A DNA stretch of 64,000 nucleotides from contig CP099841.1 of NCBI GenBank assembly GCA_030062745.1, forward strand, positions 18,231,398 through 18,295,397. Direction: 5' to 3'. Shown in pieces: positions 25,301 through 34,300 of this stretch (its first letter is position 1; each line of letters begins with the position of its first letter). Position numbers and translations under genes: made by a program. The DNA comes from Capitulum mitella. Lineage: Eukaryota > Arthropoda > Thecostraca > Pollicipedomorpha > Pollicipedidae. The notes beneath the pieces are model-generated. The model was not told where the DNA came from. It saw nothing but the letters and a program-made list of their open reading frames with translations, and did not search any database.

Positions 25301-28300
25301 GCTTAAGCGACTTGTGAAGGATGATTTTCAATGCATCGCCCTTTCCATCCAAGATCACATTCTCGCCTCAAAATTCTTCTTTTCCGGAGACTTTGTATTA
25401 GTTTTCACATGCCGACGCTTTTTCCTTAGCTGTTCGACCTGAAGAAGTTCCAACAGAACGTGAACCGGGAACTGAAACGACAGTACCCCGACCGGACACG
25501 TCTAGAGAACCAATGCATGACCTCGCTGGCCTTCGTCAAGAATGATGACGACCTCCTTAATTGCCCGTGCTGGGTACTCATCATCAACATCGTGGCTCTC
25601 GACATGCTCAAGGGCAAACTGATGCCAGGTGAGGCCAGACTTCACTCTGAGAATAAGCCGGGCGGCTGCTGCACGGATGCAGGGCCGGCGCCTCGGCTCT
25701 TGAGTTGGGAAAGGGGGGGGGGGGCAGAATCATTAGTTAGAATGGGGCCTCCTATTTGAAATGGGGCCCCTCTCACGGGGCATCCTAATTCATACAGGAA
25801 AATTTCCGATTCAGCAAAGGCCCTCTTTGTCCCAGATAGGGCCTCCTTTTCCGGAACAGAATAATCCAGAATGAGGGCCTCCTGATTCACGAAGTGAGCC
25901 TCCCGAGCCAGCAAAACGGCTTCCGTAATACAAAACCATGCCTCTATTCCTGATCCAGAGAAGGGACCACCTAATTCAAGACGGGGGCCTCTTGATCCGG
26001 AAAAGGGCCTCTTGATGCAGAAAAGGGCTCCTGAACCTGATTAAGGATCACGTAGCTCAGTTACTGGGGCCTCCTTTATCCGAATTTTGATGACATATAT
26101 CTAGGGGAGATTTGGGTAATATCGTCCGGTAGGGAATTTCGGACATCCTCACTTCTTCGCCACGGTTGGACTCATGTTCAAAATATTTTTTTTGATATTG
26201 ACAAGGATCCAATATCCATTTTCGCCGTGTTGTGCATACCAGAAGTTGCAGTTCCCAGGCGAATATTTTTTTCTTTGAATTCACCGTTTCCGTTTGTTAA
26301 ATTTTCAACTTTCTACCACCTGGCATTGAACACTCCACTGATAGAAGTGTGCGTAATTATCATATTACACTCTATTCGTGCATTTACTTGATTTTAAAAG
26401 TGGCTGCAAATGGCTGAAGCCGTCTGCCTCGCCATCATGCCGCATCTTTTAAGGCACCACCTTCCTGGTAATACTGGACACCATCCGATAATACCGGAAT
26501 ATCCGAAACCTGTGCTTTAATATGTGCAACGAAATGCATTTCTACAAAAAGTCATTTTTTAGTATTAGAAACGCGCAGTAGCACGTCAGAGCTGGCCAGC
26601 TGGCAGAAATATTACAACGAATCGACCAGGCAGCTTCTGGTGCCAGACGGCAGCAACAGCAGCGGTGACGCGGCAAGCCGACGGCAATAGCAAAGGCGTT
26701 TGAAGGCTGACATGGGGGTAAATATCTAGCTTGTAATTAGCCAAGGAAATTTCGGCTTAGCCTCAGCACCGCTTGTACCAGACATGGATGGGGTAAATTT
26801 GGACGGCCGTCTGAAATTACCGAGCGGTGTCCGGAATTACCTAGATTCAAAATTTATTTCAAAAATGACCGCAGCTAAAGGAATGCTCACGGCAGCGGTT
26901 AAACGGTCACATGTTAGATTTAAAGGTGGTCTTTTATTTGAATGGCCTCTGGTTGACTTGCGCCCATCTGGAAACTGACTACAACCGATTTTGGATAGGC
27001 GCGCGATGTTATCCGATTCTCCCCTAACTGCAAAACTTTCAGTTTGGGTGAAAGGGGCCCCCCAACCTTTTTTCGTTTTTGGGGGCGGGGCGAAAGCATA
27101 TTTTTGCTCCTCCCTGTCTGCAGGCAGGGAGAAATTGCCTCCTCCCTTCCTCCCCCCCCGTCCCGCCGGCCCTGCCGCCCGTGCACGGGTGCTCTTTATG
27201 GTAATACGAAAAGACATTTGGACTGTCCTGGCTTGAGTTTAGCGATAGCATGCTTCATGACATGGAAAAGATAATCAGCTTGGATGGATTCAGACCGTCA
27301 TGGGCGAAGGAACGGAGGGCGGGGGCCATACCCCCGCTTCTGGGAGAATTTAACATTATCCCTATGGAGAAAACGACTCTGTCCTCCCCACAGCTTTCTG
27401 GATGTCCTACGCCACTGCAAGCTGTATTGGTATTTCCGTTCATTTGCAGCTTCCTTGACCGTCCATTGTTTATTCAGCTCGCTGACTAATTTATGAAACC
27501 CCGAGGAGAACCACAACCTCGGTTCATTTGACTCGGACATGCTAAATTGAGCAACTCGCTGGCCTAACGCTCACGATGTTCGCAGCCAGTTTTTGCCACT
27601 CGCACGCCGTATTGAGTCTGTGTCGCAATCAATCCTTCGCTGTGAATTGTTCGTCGCCGGCTAGCCACCGCGGCTGACGGTACGGTTTATTTCAGTATCC
27701 AGTCGGCTGACGGTACGGTTTATTTCAGTTTCGATACCGCCCGCCGTCCCGGCGCCGGCGGGCCAGCGTACTCGGATCCAGATTCCAGACGAGGACCCGT
27801 ACAGCGTGGCTGGCTCGGGAGGCAGCTCGGGCTCCTCCGGCCGGCAGGGGCGCCCCGAGCGGCCGCCCAAACTGCCGCCCAGGGACACGGACCGGCCCGG
27901 CCGCAGGGACATAGTGAGTCGCCGGCCGCGGCCACACCGTCACATGTTCCAGCGGGAGGTCTCCTGGGTCGGGATTTAATGCCAAAAAAGAGCATAGCTG
28001 GTTTTGTTGTACGATTCGTCCACGTCAGGTTCAAGTTATGAGAGGTAATGTGGTCTGCCTACCTGGGACAAGCTTGTCGAACGCCGGTGGTCTTTGTCAA
28101 TAACGAATAAGATATCGCTCTAATTTGGAGACTACATTTCAAGTGCCTCGTGTGTTTGTTTTCGCCAAGGGCAACATACCCTTAAGTTGCTGTATAACCA
28201 TTTCAGACGGGGAAGACGAATTCACGGACTACATGGCATTGCATTTTGTATTCATGGGTAGGCGGAGTCGCGTGATGGTGCGATGCCCCAGTTTATTCGC

Positions 28301-31300
28301 TCATGTAGTTAGACAGTGGCCATCCACTGGAAATCAGCTGGCAGCCAAGCAGATTTTCCGTAACTTTCCATTAGACAAAAAACAAACATAAAACAGCGCA
28401 CACTTGCTCTTGTTTGTCTTGACTCGAGCTTGATCTCGTGACATTATCAATTATCACGTTTGCTGATTACTGAGGTTCAAAATCGCAAACTCGCAGCTGT
28501 TTTACAAGCTGCCAGTTGGGTAAAGTATTGGAGCCGCCTGTTCGGTGCGGCCACTGGCTCCACGCCGATCAGGTCTGTCCACTTTTTCTCGCCGAACTCG
28601 GAAACAAAGCGTGCCGGTGGCAGCCCGTTCTGCCGCCGTCAGCTGCGGCCGCCGTCTCGTGGCGCTCCGCTCTCTGCGCCGTCTCTGCGTCGCTCGCTGC
28701 CGGCGCCGGTCGGCGGCTGGGCCGGGACACCTGCCGCCGCCAGCCGACCAGCCCATCAGGCTATCCGCTCACGGGGGAAGGGCTTTTTGTGAAAGCAGAA
28801 ACCAGTCCGCGGCCGCCGACTGGCCTCGTCGATGCATATTGATGAGGGCGTCCGCCGGTGGAGTGGATGGGACCGCCAGTCCTCGCCCTACCTCCCGCTA
28901 TGCGTGTGCGTTTTTCTGGCCAACGACCCGGTCCGGGAAATGTGTGGGCAAGCGACGGGGCCCCTTCAGGTGCAACTCGTGAGTTATGCGTCGCATCGAA
29001 TCACCGACGCCCGGACAACGGTGGCACGCATCCGTCACACGAATCACGCAGCTTTGACGTTTGACAGGGACGGGGCTACCCAGCCGTACTGAAGGCCTAA
29101 CGGTCCCCTTCCGCTGGCCGGTTATGGTTCCGGCCGTATCTCCTGACCCAGATCAACCTGTCGCAACCGGCGCCAGCGCCTGAAACCCGCGCTGTGTCGG
29201 CAGGCGGACTACACAGACGACACGGATGACGCCGAGCCGACCCAGAACGGCGGCGTGAGCGGCCCGCGGGCGCGGCTTCAGTCTTCCAGGCCCAAAAACA
29301 AGAAGGACAGGAAGAAGGGCGGTAAGTCACCGGAATGCTGTTTCCCAAGGACAATCTACGTGATGGAAGTCGATTTCTTTGTGTTAGTGCTGTGTTGTTG
29401 TTTTCTGAGGCAAACATTCCGCGATGTATTTAACATCTCGGAGCGACTGGTGCAAGTTTCGTAGGAGGTTACTTTGTTTTTGGTTAGGTTAAACCACGTC
29501 TGTACTTCATGCGGTCATATATCTGGTGCGGCCGGCGCCAGCGTGAGTCAGCAGTTGTGGCGCCGCGGCCCCTCCGTCATCTCGCGCTGAGTCGCCTTCC
29601 GGCGGGAAAAACCTAGCCTGGGCCCCGGGCGAGGCCGGCCGAAGACCTGAGCGAGTGGTTCGACAAGATGACGCACTGGTGTCGGCGGCCGCCGCCCCGC
29701 CGCGCCAGGTTGAGCCCCGACCGCAGCAGAATTTCCAGAGCAGGGGATGACGGCGCTCCTGCGCCGGCCCGCCCCCTCGCGCCCCGTGCCGCCCGCCCCG
29801 TTGCCCGCGCGCGACTGGCAAACCGGGCAGTCTCGTTTTAACCGGTGGCGGCACGGTTACACCGGTACGATGTTGCCTGTTTCGGATGGCATGACGCTAC
29901 TTTCGTGCAGCGGCTAATCGGTTCTGTATTTTTGTGTTTCGAAATGCACTCATGTAGTTTTTCCTTTGCGCCGATAAGAAGTTTTCCTGCAGCTGTGCTT
30001 CCGGCTTTGTGCTCGTAAATATTGTTGTAAGAGCTCCTGTTTTTCATTTTTTGAGTAGGTTATGAATACCTTTCCTGGCCACCCTTTCTCCTTTAAACAA
30101 TAATGGAGTATTGTTAGACTATTGCTGTTTTTTCTTGGTATTACGAAAGGCTGATGATACCTATGCTCGGTTCTTCGCAGCAACGCAAAATGGCGCCAAC
30201 GCATGATGCCCGTTATATACTCCAAATACCGTGAAACAAGTCATCTGTGAACGAGTTCTGAATTAACCGCTGCACTGCCAGCTTGACAAATCTGGCCTCC
30301 GACGTCATAATGTAAACTAACTACATCTCTCGACTCAGTTTCCTGTCGTCTTTTCTTTTCCTCCGTGTTGACCATGTCGTGACGGAGTCGCCTTCCTCAC
30401 GAAACGTAACAAGAGCCGCAACGAGGTCGTAAACAAGCCCAGCGCCGGCGGCACCTTGTCCGACGCTTATCACCTCTCCGTACAGAGGGCCACTCCCACC
30501 CGCCTCCACCAGGCAATCCCCGCCCCATCCCTCACCAAAATAACGGAGACCCGAACGTCACGTTTGGTTCGCTGATCTGCGTCGTCTGAGGGGGGGGGAG
30601 CTATGGTACCGGGGGAGGCGTTATAGCCCTCGTCCACAGCGGCTCGTTGCTGTGACGTCACCGGCCACTGCAGGCTGAGCTCGAGCCCGATTTCGGCGCC
30701 GGAGACCTCGGTCAGAACCTGTTTTACTTTCACTGGGCTGTGGCGGGGGCGGTGCTGAGGCGGGCGGGAACGGGTCCCGGGCGGAGCGGGCAGGGGAGCG
30801 GAGTGGGAGTGGATACGCGAGTCGCGGCCGGGAGGCGGGCGGGAGCAGGAGACGCGGTGGGGAGTGGAGATGGGATGAATACCATTCGTGGATGGAGAGG
30901 AGGGAGGAAGTTGGAGACTCGGCGGGAAGTGAAAAGAGAGTGGACATCCTTCGTGGCTAGGGGGATTGAGGAGAGTGGGGTGCTTGGGATTCGGTGGGGG
31001 AGTGCAGAGAAAGTGGATACGAGTTACGGCGGCGAAGGGAGGCGAGAGGAGTGGAACGCCCCAGCCGGTTTTTGAATGTGGGGCTAGTCCCAAGCAAGTA
31101 TCATCGCTTGGTGACCCAATTTACTGCTCCCCGAGGACCATGTTTCAGAAAAGTGACTGATGGACATCCAGGACCAGGAAATTTGTGCAAAGGTCCAAAC
31201 CTGGCTTCAACCAAGAAATGCCTCGTTCGCTTTATATGCTGGGGAAGAACAATGACGTTTAATTAGGTGGACAGTAACGTGGGTAACGTGACAGGCTCTG

Positions 31301-34300
31301 ATCTATCTCACAGAACAACGGTCCAAACAACAAGACGAACGAATGTCTAGGTGTGTAAGAATTAAATGTGTGTAAGAATGTCATGCTTTAATGATGGTGG
31401 CCGATTAACCATGGTCATCATGTACGTAACCATCGGAGGAAGGGGGATGCCCTTCAAATTTTGGCAAAATGGGTCTTTGTCTCCCCCGGTGTCGGTCAAC
31501 AGATGAATGATTTTCGCAATGTCCTGCCGAAAAATGGGATTTTTGGCCAGATTGTCGGCGCAGGCTCTGACTCCACCCCCAATCCATCCTCAGTTCCTGG
31601 GACGTGGCTAAACCCATGATGATCATAATCATTCAACTGGCAGGCGCTTGTTTTTGAAAGTAGCATGGACTAAACGTCCTGACGAGGAACATCCCCCGCC
31701 TTGCCATTTGCCCGCCAGCGCGGACTCCAGCTCAGATAGCGCTTCAGGCCGCCTTTCCGACAGCTCCAGTGAAGAGCGAAACGCTGGGCGTGTTGGCGGC
31801 TAAGGCTGGTCGGGCCGCTTCCGCGGCCAGCTGGCTGACGGGACGTGGGGACAGCCAGAGGGAGAGAGGGGGAGAGAGCGGGGCAGATGACGAACAGCAG
31901 CGGCGTGGCTAACACCTGCCGGAGCCGATATACGGCCGGAGAAAGTTTGTTTTTCGGACCACCGTCCGGACACAGGACGCTGACGACGCTCTTCAGATCT
32001 GTGGGCTTGGCGATGAAAGGCTGTTGAAAAATGAAGTGTGGGACGGAGACGGTGCTTGAATATTCCCGTCATTTTTTGGTTTACTGATGGGGTTTATGAT
32101 TCAGTGACGACATTGATGGAATATTGGATGTCATGTGCAGCAGTATTGCTTTAGCGGTGGGCATCACCTGCGACTGTAAACAAGGTTTTGTTGGTAATGA
32201 TTCGTGTAATTGGCACTTGAACAAGGCAACATGGGAAAAAATGACGTTTCCAATAATAACTAGGCGCAAGTTTAATGGCCCGTAATAAAAGTGAGCTTTT
32301 GCCGGGGCTAATTAGGTCGCGGCAATTAAGAAAGATACCATGCAATGTTAGCTGCCTTACTGGATCGCATAGTATTTGTTCACAATGTGAAAGAAAAGAG
32401 CGGTAGATACCCGAAATCCTTCTTTAGTTTTTCCTTCAGGGAGCCGTCCCTGAGTCTGGCAAGAGAAGTGGCGTTGGTCACCTGTAATGCGTCACACGAG
32501 GTCACACGTGGTCGCACGTGGATGCTGTTTCATTTTATCTGAAGAGTTCCTGAAAAAGAAATTTGTCCGATTTCTCAAATTTGGTACCTTTAGGAAGGTT
32601 GCATTTTGCTTCCTGGTTTTCCGAGCAAGTATTGCTGCTGGCTGGCTGAGACCGGTGAGCTTGATATGAAGAAAACCACGAGTGCCAGTAGATCCTTAAC
32701 ACACTGCCTGAAGACGCCGACGGCCGCCATTTTATCCGTGATGGCGTTTAATTTGTGGCACGTGAGACCTTCTCTCAGCGGAGATCGGCGAAAGTGCGAT
32801 GTCTGGCGAAACGTCTTCCCCAGAACCATATTTGGAGACTGGAGGGACTCAGAGTGCAGACGGTATCGCTGGCGTTGGAACGAAACAATGGCGTCTCGGC
32901 TGTCCCGTTGTGGCGCAATATACAAAAGAGGCGAATCGGTAGAAGCCGTCGGTTGCCGATGCCTCATGCCACGAAGATATTCTAGCCTCTGTGGTGGGTC
33001 AAGAATCTGTACCGCGCGGCCGCCAGGCTGCGTACTCTCTGGTTGTGATGAAGGTTGAGATCCGTTTAGCCCCGCCAGGAACTCTGGATGTGCGACACTG
33101 TCCAGACGTGGTGATTTCGGGAGGGCGCCGGCGGCGGCGGCGGCGGCGGCCCGTGCAGGAGGCCAGCGGCCGGCCGGGGGGACCTTGAAGGTCGCTGTGG
33201 TCAGGTGCCGTGGGAAAATAGCGGCCTACGCCTAACGGCCGGGTCCGGTTCACCTTGCACCTACGGCCTTGTGACGCGGGACGATAGCGAATACCCGCAA
33301 GCGCGAAAAGAACGAGGACCCAAAAAGTCTAGACTAAGGCGTGATGCTTCGATGGCGCGACGGCTTAACGTCTGCCCCGCCAGACCAGTAAGCTAAGCCT
33401 GCTAAACCTGCGTAGGGGCGTGAGACCGACTCTGGTGGCGTGATTTCAGACGAGCTGTACTACGGAGGTTTCCAGGCGCGCATTCCCAACTTCGCCAAGT
33501 CGAAGCCTGCCAGGGAGGACCCGCGGGCCTACATGGCCGCCGGACCGCACGGCATGCCCGTGCCCCACCCGGCCATGTGGCACAGTCGCAGCTACGACAG
33601 CGGAATGGGTGAGGGCTGCATGTTTTGCGGTGCGCGACCCGCATTAAACAATGTGTACCTGTATCTAGTAAAGGCTCGTAACTTGGCTCGTGTCCAAAGC
33701 TCCGCAGCGCCACCAGTGCACATATGTCAGCGTGGTTTAACACGTGCTGAGCTGTTGCGAGGCTGCTGACTTACGTGTGTGTTGGTAAAGAGATGTCGGC
33801 TTTGCAGCGCGACGACTAGCGTTTTTTTTTTTAGCGTCAGTGCTTTAGGCTGATTTCGAATGCTTAAACGGGTAAACAAATTAGTTTTCTTCAGTGGGGA
33901 CCAATTATTAGACCGGTTTGATTCCACTGTCACAAAATCCACATTCCCGTCGAACGTATTTTCTGTGGCAGCATTGCAGGAATGATTCAACGCTGTTGTG
34001 AATCGTCTTATTGGAAACGTTAGACATTAACATATGTCTCACAGAATTGAGCACAATACTCCACAATGCTTCCTGATCTGAAAACTCGCCTAAGTTGTTT
34101 CAAACTGACACATTGAATCAAAGAAAACCTGTTTATCTCGTGCAATACGGCTACCACAGCGCAAACCCACGTCTGCCCACGTCTGTGATACGCGGAAGGG
34201 TGCACCATTGCTTTATTCACGTGCTTTCTCTCTCTCTCTTTTCTGTGTTACCCAGTGCATGTCGTGACTTGCGAGGGACGAGCACGCTGGAGATGGTGCC

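Noticed and set aside
30470-31093. 207-codon minus-strand Pro/Ser-rich frame
   Set aside because: The plus strand is G-rich purine sequence with diverged internal repetition (GTGGATACGAGT-like). The frame is a by-product and has no domain.
32606-33058. 150-codon plus-strand frame starting with ATG in intron 7
   Set aside because: No recognisable family, and a long frame is also open on the other strand. It lies in the middle of an intron of the MH2 gene with no splice or promoter evidence.
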